In this document: in pieces, positions 25,686 to 37,465 of the stretch
Position numbering within the stretch: the stretch's first letter is position 1
Layout: each line of letters opens with the position of its first letter
DNA from: Globodera rostochiensis
Lineage: Eukaryota; Nematoda; Chromadorea; Rhabditida; Heteroderidae
DNA: 64,000 nucleotides
Direction: 5' to 3'
Assembly (NCBI GenBank): GCA_018350325.1
Contig: JAEVLN010000019.1
Span: 248,001 to 312,000, forward strand
Position numbers and translations under genes: made by a program
Notes under the pieces: generated by a model
The model's database searches: none
Told to the model about the DNA's origin: nothing
The model's input: only the letters and a program-made list of their open reading frames with translations

Positions 25686-28600
25686 TTAATAATTATTAAT
25701 AATTTCAAAATTTGCCCACCATTTTCGGAGATTTTCCCGCTGGGCGACCTCCGACTTTAGCTGAACGTTGTGAAAGCTTCCCCTCTCAAAGTCATTTCTG
25801 ATTTTTTTGTCAAATTTCTTCTGCAAATTTGTCTTCAATTTGCCTTTGAAAGCACTGTTGGCCTTCTGATTGGGCGCCAATTCAATGCCCACAAGCCAAA
25901 ACCTCTCACAAATTGAATTATTCAAATTTTTGCTAAATGCCGTAGAACAATTAGTTTTAATTATAATGAGTTTTACATTGATAAATTTAATGAATAAAAT
26001 AATTTTAATTACTTTTTATGTTCTGAATCGGACGAACATTCACTTGGGCTGATCATTTTCGGGAAGACGTGGCAAAAGTCCACCCAAATGGCCAACGGTT
26101 TCTCAACAAATTCGAGCAATTCAAATCGAAGACGTTTTCCGACAAATTCACAAAACTTTTCGACGTTAAATTTGGGCCCAATACATTCGACTACAATGAA
26201 ATGTTCGTACTGAAACCATAAAAAAAATTATTATTATAAAATAATTAATCATTTAATCAGCTTTTTTAAAAATAATTGTATGAATTAATTGCCTTTTCAG
26301 TGAATTTAATCGCCCGAATTGGTTCGATTATTGCGTCCAAATCTCTCCTAATTCGTATTTTTTTCAATGCTATAAATAATCAAATATAATTTCTATATCA
26401 TTATAATATTTATAAAAAATTAATTCATTTTTAATAAAATTAAAATTGGATTTTATTTAAATTCAATTTGTGATTGTGTGCCTTTTTTCAGCTCATTTTG
26501 CACAACTTTTGAGCTCGAAATGTTAACATTTTCGGCCAAATTCCGTTCCGGGAAGGTCGGCGTTATGACGGCCATTGCCATTTCTTTTCGAATATTTTTC
26601 AATAAATCCGTCCGAACGTTTTTTGGCAAATTTTCCCAGGCAAAGTGCCGGCGCCCAAACCATTCCATTGCCGGCGTCCAATTCAGAAATTCGCCAACTC
26701 TTCTTTTGTCGCTGAGTTCCGTCAGTTGGACGGGCATTGGCCATTTCCTGCAAATTGGCAAAATGAATTTGAAAATTGAAATGCAAATTGGTAAAATGAA
26801 TTTAAAATTAAAAAATGCAAATTGGCAAAATTAATTTGAAAATTGAAATGAAATGGGCAAAATGAATTTGAAAATTGAAATGCAAATTGGCAAAATAAAT
26901 TTGAAAATTGAAATGCAAATTGGAAAATGAATTTTTAAAATGAAAAATGATGAAAATTGAAATGCAAATTGGCAAAAGTGTGTTATTTATTTATTTTACC
27001 ATTCCGAGTAAATGAGAAAGAATTTGTCGATTAGAAAAGGCGTCGTCGAATCGGGGAACAGCAGAAACACTTTGGTCAGCATTAGCAAAAGCATTTTTGT
27101 GCTCAAATAACCCAAAGTTTGGCAGAAAATGTGATTATCTGCGAAATTATGAATTTTTTATTTTTTATTTTAAGTTTTTTTTTTAAATTTTTACTTTGTG
27201 CCCATCTCTCCAAATAAGCAAAAATTGTGCGGAATTTGTCCAACGTTTTGATGCCAAACTCATCGTTCAATTCAAATTTGTTAATTATTGTCTCATAATC
27301 ATTTTTGAGCAGCAAAAATTGCAACAATTTCTTATAAAATGCGTCGTCTAAGTATAAATATTATTAAATTAAAATACATTAGGAAAATTAGAATTGATAA
27401 AAATATAATATTTATTTAAATTAATAAATAAAAAAATTAATTTAATTTTTAATTTTAATAACCTGACAAAACAAAAAGCGTTTCTTTGCGTTCTTTGACC
27501 ATTTGCCTTTGCCTCAACGCGTTTTTACGACTTAAATGAAAGAGTTCGGTGATTTTGTCAAATTTTTCCATTTCTTCAGCATCTGACAAAATAATTTTTA
27601 AAAATAATAATTAAAAATTAGAAACTTTTTGCTTTATTCTTTTCGGCATTTTCATATTTTTTTCTCAACTCTTTCCTCGTCTGAGTTTCGTGCCAATACA
27701 CGCCCTCGTCAAAATGATCATTGTCCTCCAATTTGTGAATATTTTGGGCAAATTTAATCAAAAATATGTCCAATTGTTTTGCATTGAAATTTATGCGCGG
27801 AATGTGCGAAAATTCGGGAATTTGTACAAATTTCACCTCAATTTGCACATTCTCAAGGCCAATTTCCATCATTGGAACAAACAAAAAATTACTTTTTGGG
27901 TGCCTTTGGATAAATGTTAGCTTCAGCTTCTAAAAGATTATAAAATAAAACTTATTTTAAATTAAATAATTAAGATTATAGCTAGAGGCTGAGGAGTGCG
28001 ACTGAACGAAAAATCCACAAAAATGTGATGCCCGGGTTTACCAAATTTTTTGAGATATTCTCCCATTTCCGGTCTAATCCCAAGCCCCGGGATCCCTGTT
28101 CCAGTCTCGAATTCTTTTAATAAAAACATTTATTTAAATTTGTAATAAAAAAGTACTTTGCAAAGTGCGCAATAAAGCGAAGTGTCCAAGCAACTTTCCC
28201 TGTTCAAGAAGTCACATTGAAATTTGCCAAAAATTAATTCGTGGTCAAATCCGTCCGGCAAAATGCAAATTGGCTCAAATTTATTCTCCAAATCTTTCAG
28301 AAAGTATAAACTCGGAAATTGGAATTGGGCCTCGTCTGACTAATTTGGGGAAAATCAATTATATTTTTAAATATAAAATCTTTTTACCCAATCGTTGATT
28401 ATTTTGTTTAGTTCGACTAATATTTGTTTCACATTCCCTCGTTCATCGCTCAATTTTATTGCATTTTTCAGCTAAATATTGTAAAATAATTAAATTTAAT
28501 ATTATTATATTATATTTTTTAAACACTTTTTCAGTTTCTCTCAATTTCCTCTCCAATCCGTCGGCTGAGTTTAATTCTTGCCATTTTTCTGTTGGCAATA

Positions 28601-31600
28601 TTTGCGAATTGCTCTCCCCAAAATTTAGTTTATCCTTTTTTTGCACAAATTGTGCTAAATTTGCATTGTTTTTGTAATGAGAAAATATTTGGCCATCTAA
28701 AACAATTTGAAAGTTTATTTTGCAAATTTTTAAACTTTATTGGCACTTGCCCAATTTGCGCTGTGTTGCAGCCCTTTTCAACAGCTCCAAATTTCTTTGA
28801 AATTTCTCAAAATTTTCATCATTTTTTTTATCCTCAAAGCTTCCGCCGAGTCCAAAAATGTTTAAAAGTGCCAGTTTTTTCTGAATTTTGCTCATTTTTT
28901 CCCAACTTTTAATGTTTCCCTGAACAATTGCATTGCCAAATTTGCGACTTTGCAATTGGTTGAGCAATTCTCGACTTTTTTCGTCAATATTTTGGTTGGA
29001 ATCTTTTCGGGTGTTCTCAAATTTGTTGTCCTCCAAATTTATCCCAAATTCGTCCATTTCCTCCAGCACTTCCTTCAACAAATGATGAAGCATACGCAAA
29101 ATGTCTTCAGAATAATTATATTTGGCCGAATGTTTCAACTCCTTTAGCCCTTCCCACTGATCGACAATTCTTTTCGTCTTCTCATTTAGTCGCTGATCAC
29201 CCCCCAACCATTCGATCGCCTCCAATCGATGCGAAATTTCATTGGCAAAAATGCCAACATTTAGCGAATTGATCACTTCGGCGATTCCATGACCATCATT
29301 TTGCTGATCAGCTGCTATTGCGTCCAAAAGTACGGCATATTCGGACGCCAGAAATTGATCATCAGCAAAATCGTTCAGTTTTGTTCCCTCATTTTCCACT
29401 TCAGGTCCATATATTTGGAAATTGGCATTGGCATCATCCACTCCATCTGTGCCAATTTTTGCATTAGCCATTTCAAAGATTTCTTTTGAATAAGCAATTG
29501 GTGTCACTCTGTCGCCGTTGTTGGGATCTTTTCTTTTACCCTTTCTTTCCTCTACCGTATGATCGGTATGAATTGTTTTAACTACTGTATTCTCCGCTAC
29601 GGTAATCGCAGCGTCATCTGTTCCGATTGACTCTATTAATAGTGCATCTTTTTCTATGTTATTTTCTCTATTGTCAGTGATAATAATTTTCGTTGCTTTT
29701 TGTCTTTTTTGGTCTGTTACCGTATCATCCGTTTCCTTTTCCACTGTATGTTGTGCTACCGTCTCTACCGTATTCTCTTCTGTTTCTGTCGTCGTACCCT
29801 TACCATCGCTTTCCACTGTATTTTCTGCTACCGTCTCTACCGTATTCTCTTCTGTCCCCTGTTCTTCCGCCAATTTATTCTCTAAAACTTCTGCTGTGTT
29901 TTTGCCATTTTGGTGCTTTTTTCTTTTTGATTTTTTCTTTTTTAATTTTACTGATTCTTCTTCTGAGGTTTCTTCACCTTTTCCCCCAAATTTAGCCCCC
30001 AAATAATTTGATTCTATCGCTTTCCAAATTTTTAATGTCGTTTTTTTTCCCAAATATTCCGGCAATTCTTTAATGTTTATCAGTGATTTGAAGACTAAAC
30101 AAATTTTAATTATTTTTAAATAAATATTTACATAATCCTTACTAAATTGCAACTTTTCTTTGAACTGGGCATTTTGTCCAACCAATTTATTAATTGTTTC
30201 AATGTGCTTTTCCATCAGTTTTTCTTCCAACTTTTTGTATTGTTCCAAATTGGTATTGTTTTTCGTCTTAAATTTGGTCATCTTTTTGTTTTCATCAAAA
30301 ACTTTTTGACTTTTTTGGATGATTTTTCTCAATTCGTCTTCCATCGCTTTTTCACTTTTCCTATGTTTTTTCTGCAAAACTTTTTCCAAATACAAATTGA
30401 TTTCGTTCAAAAAATTCAATTGAAATATTTGAAAGTTTGGCATTTCGACATTTTGTTCATCAAACCATCGATCGTAAAGTTGGAGAAACAAAAAATTGTT
30501 GTGTATCCAAAAATCGAAACAACGTTGCGCGACTATCGGATTTTCCTCAATGGCAAAAGAAATTTTGGCATCGATCCATCGGACAAAAATAAACAAATCC
30601 AACTGAAAAATTGTGAAATTTGAAATGACAAAAAAATGGATGATTCACTTTTAGTTTCAGATTCAGCCATTCCACCGAGTCGGTCGTGGTCAGAAAGTCT
30701 GAGTAATGTGAAATCAGCCAAGTTTCGTCGTTGAACACTAAAAATATTGGTGAAAATGCTTAAAAACCCATTTTATATTGTGAACCAAGCAGCGTTAATT
30801 TCGTTGAAATAAAACTTCTAAAGAAATAAAAAGAAAAATTAAATGGATTTCATCCGATCACAAAAATCGACAGTCGAAAATAGGGTTGTCACCCCGACTC
30901 CGTCCCCGCAACCCCGACCCCGACAGTCCCGCCCCCGAAAAACCCCGACCCCGCAATTCTCAACCCCGCACGCGGGGTGACAACCCTAGTCGAAAATGGA
31001 GACAAAAAAAGGAGATTCCGACCTAACTCCCCCTTCCCCACCCCATACAGCTTCTCGGGGGATTACAAGAATGAATCCAAAAATTTTTTTAAATATTTTG
31101 TTTATGTTATTAATTAAGGTTTTTGAGACTTGCCGCACCATCGGCCGTCGTTTGATCCGTCCACAATGCGTTGGTAAGCCAATTGATTTTTATGTCAGGC
31201 AAAAGTTTGGTCTCCTCAGCGCTGTTCAAAAACTTCCAAAAGCGCGTTTTTGTGCCTGCCTTCTTCGCCAAAATTTCAACAAATTTTACGAAAATTTCAA
31301 TATTTCTGTTAAAAAATTCGAAGACGTGTTCTCTGAAGGACATTCTGTTCTCCGCAAGCGCGCTTTAATTGATTTAACATAAAGTATAAAATGTTTTGAA
31401 ATTTGTGCAAATTTTTGCAGTTTTATTTTAGGGGGAAAATTGCGAGAAAAAAACGGATCAAAATGATTGCAATTTTGTAGTGGGGAAACCATTTAATAAA
31501 CCCCAAAAGTGTCTCAGTATTTATTTCTTTCAAAACATTTATACCTTTTGATCTTCTCACTGCTCTCACATTCGTCGGTAAATAAATTTTCGAAAATTTT

Positions 31601-34600
31601 CGAATTTTGAAAGGCATTTCCGTGCAAAAATTTTTCGACAAAATGATAAAGTACAAACAGCGGACACAAAGCTTTTCGCATCGAAAATTTGTCTTTGATG
31701 ACCATTTTCAAATGCTCATAAAATCTTTTTTTTACTTTTATAATCTTTTTAAGCAATCTCTCGCGTATTTTCGGTAAATTTTTCAACATTTTCTGGGCAT
31801 TTTCACGCAATTTAATTTCTTGTTTTTTGATTGAAACGAGTAGAAGAGGCGTTGCGCCTCTCGCCTCGGCATTTTCCGCTTCCAAAGTGCCACTTTTGAA
31901 TTCAAATTGGTTTGAAAGCATATGAATTAATTGGGTATTGATCAAATGATCTATAAAAATAAAAGTTTAAAATAATTTTGGCGTAATTTAAATTTTCTTC
32001 TTCGACTGACCATAATGCAAAACTTGGGGGAAAAGCATCTCTAAGCGTTCCAAAGCGTTGTTAGAAACAAGCGAAATGATTTGATGCTTTAGCCAAGTGA
32101 TGTTCAACGGAGTGCCGTGGCAAAAAAAGCTTCGAATTTGATCGAATGTTGAAATCAGATCAATTAACGCGAACATATGAAATATTTCAAAAAAATGACC
32201 GTTTTTTTGAAACTCGACAACAAATTCATTGGCGCTGAGTTCGTTGGCACAATCAATTTGGTGCCATTGCTTTTTGTGTTGCGGCAATAAATAAATTTGC
32301 TGAAAAATAAATGATTGAATTGAAATTTAAAAATTGATTTTAGAAAATTACCAAATCAAAATAATATTTACAAATTTTGCTAACAAATAAGGCTTGATCA
32401 GACGGAATATTACCCCAATGATGACGTGCTCATTCGTCGTGGTTGTTGCCAATTCTTCAACATTTTTTGTCAAAAGGCTTTTCCATCCATCGCTCATTTC
32501 CATCAGCTCTTGATCCCTCACAATTTTGTAAATGAATTGGTAAATTTCGCACATTTTTTGTTCCAATTTTTTGTCGTTTTGACGATCCGTTAGCTTTAAA
32601 AATCCGTAAGTGTTAATTTTGTCGACAAAATGGTCATTTTGAAAATAAAATTGGCCATGTTTGTACAGTTGCGCAACGCGGTTCCGATAATAGAAAATGG
32701 CCGCTCTCATTTCAACATTTCTCAGCAAATCTTTGTCCATATTTTTCGGTGGTTCGTCTCCATTCATTTCCCACAACAATTTGATGTATTGCTCCATCAA
32801 AATGTGGCTATCTGGATCTGAAATGAACAATGCTAATGTCCACCATTCGAGATTGGAACCGAATAAAAGTAAAAATATTTTAAATTTATTTAATTTTGTT
32901 AAATAAATAAACCGTTGGGCCGGCGATTACGATCGATTTCTTTTAATTGTTCCAGAGAAATATGTTTGTCTGGACACACATCGTTTAATGCTGTTATTGT
33001 AAATGTCACATCGTCGTTTTGGCTTCGGTCTTCCGCCAGCGTCGTTTCATTTTGCTTTTCTGTTAATAATAAAGTCAAATTATTTTTATTAAGTTTATAA
33101 TAAAGTCAAATTGTTTTTATTAAGTTTATAATAAAGTCAAATTATTTTTATTAAGTTTATAATAAAGGCTAATTGTTACTAATGGAAAAGGATTAAATAT
33201 TAAAATTCTTTTTGTATAATTAGGGGGGGGGCGTTATTCACCCTCAAATATGTTCCAAAACTGATCGGGCACAATTTGTCCGATCTCCTCATTCCCATCG
33301 GCGGCAGCTCTTTTGAAGATTCCTTTGAATCGCTCTCTCATCTGAACTTGCTCACCAAAACATTTTCTAAACACCGCACTTTCTTCGTATAAATTCACAA
33401 AACATTTTGCCAAATGCTCCAATAAAACTTTTGTGTTCGTCAATTGTTTTGCGTTCATTTGCACTGTTCAAAAGGTGCAGAATGCCATTGAGCGGTGTCA
33501 GCAGATCCTTTCTTTTTTTGAGCACAATTTTGTCGTTCTGTTCGACGATGCCAACCTCTCCGATCACTTTAAAAAACATTTTCCATAACCTTTCCAATGC
33601 TTCTGTCCTTTTATTGTTGTGATCGACGAAATATGCAAAAATTTGGCTGCATAGAATTGCATACCCCAAAAAGTCTGCGATTTGATCGTCCGCCTGGCAG
33701 AAAAGCATGCCATAATACTCTCTCATGGTGGCTTCATCCACGAAGCCTAAGAATAGCATGAAAATTAAAATAGGGCATTATACCGATTCTTCAAATTAAA
33801 TTTTAATTAATGTGAGGAATTGCCCAAAATGTTGCCTAAAAGAAGCCACCCCAAAGTTCAGTTAATTAAAGGTATTAGGTAATTTTGAACTTCCATTTCC
33901 TGCAGGTAAAATTAGTGAGATTAACCGACCTGCGCCCAATCTGATCGGATGGATCAGCTCCAACAGTCGCAGTTGGTCATAACTCAACAAATTGTGCACA
34001 ATTCTTTGTTTTGCCCCGCTTATTTTGGCAATTACTCCCTGCACATTGAGCAGCCGAAGCAAATACGAAAATGCCGTCTCCCCGTCCAGCCGCCCATTTT
34101 GGAACCAAACCGGCATTTTGTCTTCGTCCGCTTTTATCATCGCGTCAAGAGCGTAAAAATGCATTCCCGACAAATGCCATCGAAATTTCACTACCCATTC
34201 GGGTGGTTGAAAGTCGGCATTTTGTTCTGATTCTTGAAGTATTTGGTGCAAGTCTGCGCAATTGTGGAATCTAAATTTGAAAAATAATATTTTAATTTTT
34301 ATTTTCCCTAAAATAATTCCTACGCTCTTTCCCGCATAGTTTTTTCGGGGTTTTCGAATTGTTTTGTCGTTGTTGCCTTTTCCAGCTCGCCTTTAAAATA
34401 GTTGACGAATTCCTCAACTTGCCAAAGGTGGCACAATTTGCCAAGCGACAAATTCTGTTTAATGCCCAATTCTGTAGTAAAACTTTCAAAATGATTCTTC
34501 AACATTTTTACTTGGGCAAATGCAATTATTTGAAAATTTTCGTCAAACATTTTACAAAAGTTTTGCATCTCATCGAAACTTTCTTCAATTTTTGAGTGCA

Positions 34601-34703
34601 TATACATGGCACTCAAACGGCAAGTCAAATCCGATTGATCGGCGACGGTCAAATCACCGAAGAGCAGTTTTATGTAGAGATCATTTAATTGAGAAATGTC
34701 CAT
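25686..34703 (-). CDS. Giant protein: novel N-terminal region fused to a degenerate poly(A) polymerase module
   Basis: A chain of about 20 exons can be read in phase from ATG 34703 to a TAA near 25686 (~2200 residues). The last ~560 residues follow canonical poly(A) polymerase order. First is a helical N-part with [14 protein letters not shown]. Then comes a nucleotidyltransferase-like region (28340-27625). The central domain follows, with [16 protein letters not shown] and [13 protein letters not shown], and then [18 protein letters not shown] (27240-26482). The RNA-binding-like domain has [14 protein letters not shown], then [12 protein letters not shown] (26209-25686). The residues that align with the catalytic D-x-D of GADID read F-E-P, so catalysis is unlikely. 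Upstream, one ~620-codon exon (30602-28751) has a basic coiled region and an acidic repeat area. The earlier exons are helical and match no family I know. Four junctions need GC-AG introns. It could instead be two genes; the in-phase join at 28697-28750 argues for one. The protein is soluble, with no signal peptide. Confidence 0.7.
26755..26972. repeat. Minisatellite in an intron of the poly(A) polymerase-like gene
   Basis: About six imperfect direct copies of a ~33-bp word (GCAAATTGGCAAAATGAATT then TGAAAATTGAAAT). They lie between the exon ending in YSEW and the exon beginning KWPMPV. Confidence 0.7.
28697..28750 (-). other. GC-AG intron joining the long exon to the poly(A) polymerase module
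   Basis: The donor reads G|GCAAGT, the usual consensus for GC-type donors, and the acceptor is TTTTAG. Removing 54 bp keeps the frame (G+AT) and skips a TAA. The nearby GT donor (28746) would give the wrong frame and a quick stop. Confidence 0.6.
29555..29880 (-). repeat. Protein-coding imperfect repeat (EENTVETVA type)
   Basis: Within the long exon the words [29 protein letters not shown] and [11 protein letters not shown] recur, acidic and threonine/valine-rich. They follow a basic stretch ([16 protein letters not shown]) near 29920-29965 that could be a nuclear localisation signal. Confidence 0.6.
30872..30997. mobile_element. MITE-like hairpin with TIR AGGGTTGTCACCCCG and perfect 10-bp target duplication
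   Basis: The element 30882-30987 starts AGGGTTGTCACCCCG and ends with the inverse GGGGTGACAACCCT. The inside is made of CCCCGACC-type motifs. It is flanked on both sides by AGTCGAAAAT (30872-30881 and 30988-30997). It lies in the intron between exons ending near 31136 and starting near 30734 of the minus-strand giant gene. The 10-bp duplication points to a Mutator-like transposase acting in trans. Confidence 0.8.
33063..33172. repeat. 31-bp tandem repeat (about 3.3 copies) in an intron
   Basis: The word starting TAATAAAGTCAAATTATTTT and ending ATTAAGTTTA repeats with one base change (TTA/TTG). It sits in the intron of the giant gene just before the exon at 33060-32915. Confidence 0.8.
33417..33462 (-). 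other. Inferred GC-AG intron (46 bp)
   Basis: Reading through gives a stop after ...RRKCGV. Removing GCAAAT...TTGGAG joins ILHLLNS to [16 protein letters not shown] in the frame that stays open to 33242. The length fits neighbouring introns. Confidence 0.5.
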
Positions 34704-35170
34704 GCCTTTGCAATGAGTTTAAAATATTAATTAAATTAAACATTTTAATTAAGATAATAATTAATTTTACCATATATTTCCAAAAATGCGAATTTTGATA
34801 ATAAAGAAAAGAAAAAATAAAACAGATGCAAATTTCTGGATATCATCTGGAAACTAATATTTTTTGTTGGAAACCGCTTAAAAATAATTTATTAAAAAAA
34901 GCCATGTTTATAATCAATTTTATAAAATTATATTATTTTTAAATGTATAATTTACAACCATTTACATCTTCCCATATATTGCCAAGCTGGCATTTATAAT
35001 GGAATGAATCGATTAAATAAAACAATGAAAAAGATGTTATAATTAATAAGAAAAAAAAATTGTATCTTTTTCAATTTCATCATTTTAATTCTGCAAAATA
35101 ATTCTTAAATTTCAACTTTTTGATTGGGACATTATTTTTATCATTCTAGTAGGAGAGAGCCGGAAGTTGA
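34704..35170. other. Spacer between the giant gene (-) and the tandem array
   Basis: Very AT-rich. A possible short upstream exon of the minus-strand gene could end at a GT near 34770, but this is not supported further. The array begins at 35171. Confidence 0.5.
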
Positions 35171-35212
35171 TTCTGCTGTTGGCTTCACTTTGGGCAAAAA
35201 TGGACCTTTTCC

Positions 35213-35275
35213 CCGGTATTTTTTTGACGAAAAACCCCCCGGGGATTTTTTGGACGGAAAACCCCGCCGGGGATT
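35213..35275. repeat. 28-bp minisatellite at the start of each array unit
   Basis: The word TTTTTTGACGAAAAACCCCC followed by CGGGGA occurs twice in unit 1 (second copy diverged), twice in unit 2 (41333-41388, near identical) and once in unit 3 (about 47443-47470). Confidence 0.85.
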
Positions 35276-35444
35276 CGGCTCTGGAGAAACCGTTAACCGG
35301 TGTGGCCGCTTTTTAGTCGCTCTTGTCTCCAACACAAGCGTGCACATTATTATGACGGCGCGACCTTTTTCCATCCCCCAATTTTCGCAACAAAACAAAA
35401 AAGAAAATTATTGTACATTTTTGTACGAAATTGAAAACGACAAA

Positions 35445-37465
35445 ATGGCACCAGCAGCAAAGAAAAAGAAATTGAATTGCTCCATTTCCAATCAACTTCA
35501 TCGCCGATCATCTGCTGCATCATTGTGCCGGTTTAATGCGGCACTCGGTGCCGGTACACGGAGAAGTGCTCGCATTGCAAGAAAAGCGCCAAAACGCCTT
35601 GGAGAAATGTGAGCAAAAAATTGTATTGAAAAAGCAGAAAACAAATGTTCAAAGGCATATAAATGCATAATATAATTAAAAGATTAGATAAATAAAAAGT
35701 TCCATAAGTTCGAAGGCGTTTAAATCTGCGATTTGTTTTAAAAATACTTAAAGAATTGATTTAAAAAAATAAACAAAAATCTGATGTCTTTCTGACGTAC
35801 AGTATTGTAATTTTAAAGTATTGCGCAAAAACAGTATCGCCCAGGGTTGTGTCGCCGATTTCCGACTTGCGCACTTTTTGGGCTCGGAATTCAGTTAAAG
35901 CAAATTCCGTAGATGTTTTCAGGGGGAGAATTTGGACGGAGGACGACTCGTTCCCGGCCAACTCGTCCCCCCCCCCCAACTCGTTTCCCCACCCCCGATT
36001 CGTTCCCTTTACCCCGAATCGTTCCCCTTAATAAAAAGGACATAAATCCTCAAAAATCGTTCAAATTCGTGCGTTGAAAATATGATTCCGGGTTTCGGGG
36101 TAAAGGAAACGAGTTGTGGTAAAGGGAACGAGTCGGGGTGGGGAATGAGTGGGGGGGGGAACGAATTGGGGTTTAACTGGAGAATTTCTAGTTTCGAAAC
36201 AAAGTTATGAATATTTTTAAACCCAGAAAAGTTTGCGACGACGTTTGGCTGGGCATCTTTCCAAGCCTTGAACCTGCTGAAGTTGGGCTGACATTGGCAC
36301 TGCTTTCGTGCCGATTCGATGGCCTTGTGGACGTGCACTTTAGGACGAGAAAGTTTGCACTCGGACAATTGTTTATTCAACAACATTCAGAGAATGGATG
36401 CAACGTGAAAGTTACGCATATCATCAAAGGAATCAGAATGAGCAAAGAGTTGCCAATTCCACAAACATTACCACCCATCAATTTAATTGTCTTCAAGTGC
36501 ATTTACATTACGTAATTGGCAATTAATTATCAGTCAGTTAGCAATTTCCAATTCTCTCAAATTCAGTCACGTCAACGACAACGTCATTGCCTTTCTTTAT
36601 CGCATTCGATCGCTATGCAAATCAGGCATCACTTTGTCCTTTCGTAGCAAGGATAAGCTGAGTTTGAACGTCATAACCCGTCACATTTTGCCTCATTTCA
36701 AGAACATAATCATCGCAATGCGCTTCAATGGGTGAGCAAAATTTTTGCGTTTGGACTTTGTGTTCCGATAATAGGTATTTGTGGTGAAAACTGTGTGAAA
36801 CAATGATTTTTGCAGTAATAGTGTCGAAGAACTGCAAAGTCGCAGTTCGCCCACCGTTCTCCTCGACTGCTCTAATCTCCGATCGATCTATTGGCGTGGC
36901 TACTTTTTTACCGGCCAAGAGTTTGAGTTTGCGGTGTACGAGTGGCTGCACTCCCCCCGGGGGGATGGCCGTCCGAAGGTGTTGCATTGTCCATTCGGCG
37001 ATAGAATGGTGGACGAACTCAAAAAGGTGGTTGGCTCATTTTAAGCCAGAAGAAACTCTTGTTTTTTTAAAAGAAACATTTTTTATCATTCAGAAGTTTC
37101 GCAATGCCGTCACTTCAGTCAATTACATCGTTGAGTATTTGGACTATTTTAGGCCATGGAAAGAGCAAGGCGTTGGACCATTTGAATTGGAGAATGAACG
37201 AACTCGTGAACGGTTGACATTTAAATACATTTTTGGGTTGTCTTGCTGGGTGCTGAGGGCTCCGATAGCTCGAGATGAGAAGCAATGGACGGAATGGGAA
37301 ATGGAAGCGCGGAGCGTAAATGAGAAGAAAGAGAAAGAGATCAGCTTTGTCCCTTTGTCGCGATTCGAGATCGGCGGATCCTTTTCTGGGAGTTCGGACC
37401 TCGGCCAATTGAGTGTTTGTGCTGAACCCAATTTTGAATCGCCGCCTATTTCCCGAGGGCATTGA
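35445..37465 (+). CDS. F-box-like domain protein, array copy 1
   Basis: There are five exons: 35445-35608, 36227-36511, 36567-36731, 36816-37026 and 37094-37465. The N-terminus MAPAAKKKKLN and RRSARIARKAPKRLGE is basic and could be nuclear. An F-box-like helix set follows (CDDVWLGIFPSLEPAEVG, then ALLSCRFDGLVDVHFRTRKF). The rest has the layout I associate with a large nematode F-box family: ELPIPQTLPP, a middle region, WLHSPRGDGRPKVLHC and a C-terminal domain with GPFELENERTRERL. F-box proteins recruit substrates to SCF ubiquitin ligases through SKP1; the substrate here is unknown. An alternative start is ATG 36207, which would drop the basic exon. This copy has SCRFD where the other two have SRRFD. 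All introns are GT-AG. Confidence 0.8.
35938..36170. repeat. Hairpin repeat of ACTCGTTCCCC motifs in the first F-box intron (unit 1)
   Basis: The left arm has repeated CTCGTTCCC/CTCGTTTCCCC words. The right arm has their complements (GGGGTAAAGGAAACGAGT, GGGAACGAGTCGGGG) around a ~90-bp loop. The same structure is at about 48135-48355 in unit 3 and is missing in unit 2. Confidence 0.75.

Noticed and set aside
28730..28745. Gene end at the TAA after the 620-codon exon
   Set aside because: The GCAAGT donor just before it gives an in-phase join to the next exon, so the stop is likely intronic.
33408..33470. Frameshift or programmed frameshift in the giant minus-strand gene
   Set aside because: A 46-bp GC-AG intron (33462-33417) explains the frame change with correct phase and typical length.
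35124..35444. Open frame upstream of the F-box-like first exon as extra coding sequence
   Set aside because: The frame passes through the 28-bp minisatellite and is broken in units 2 and 3, so it is not conserved among copies.
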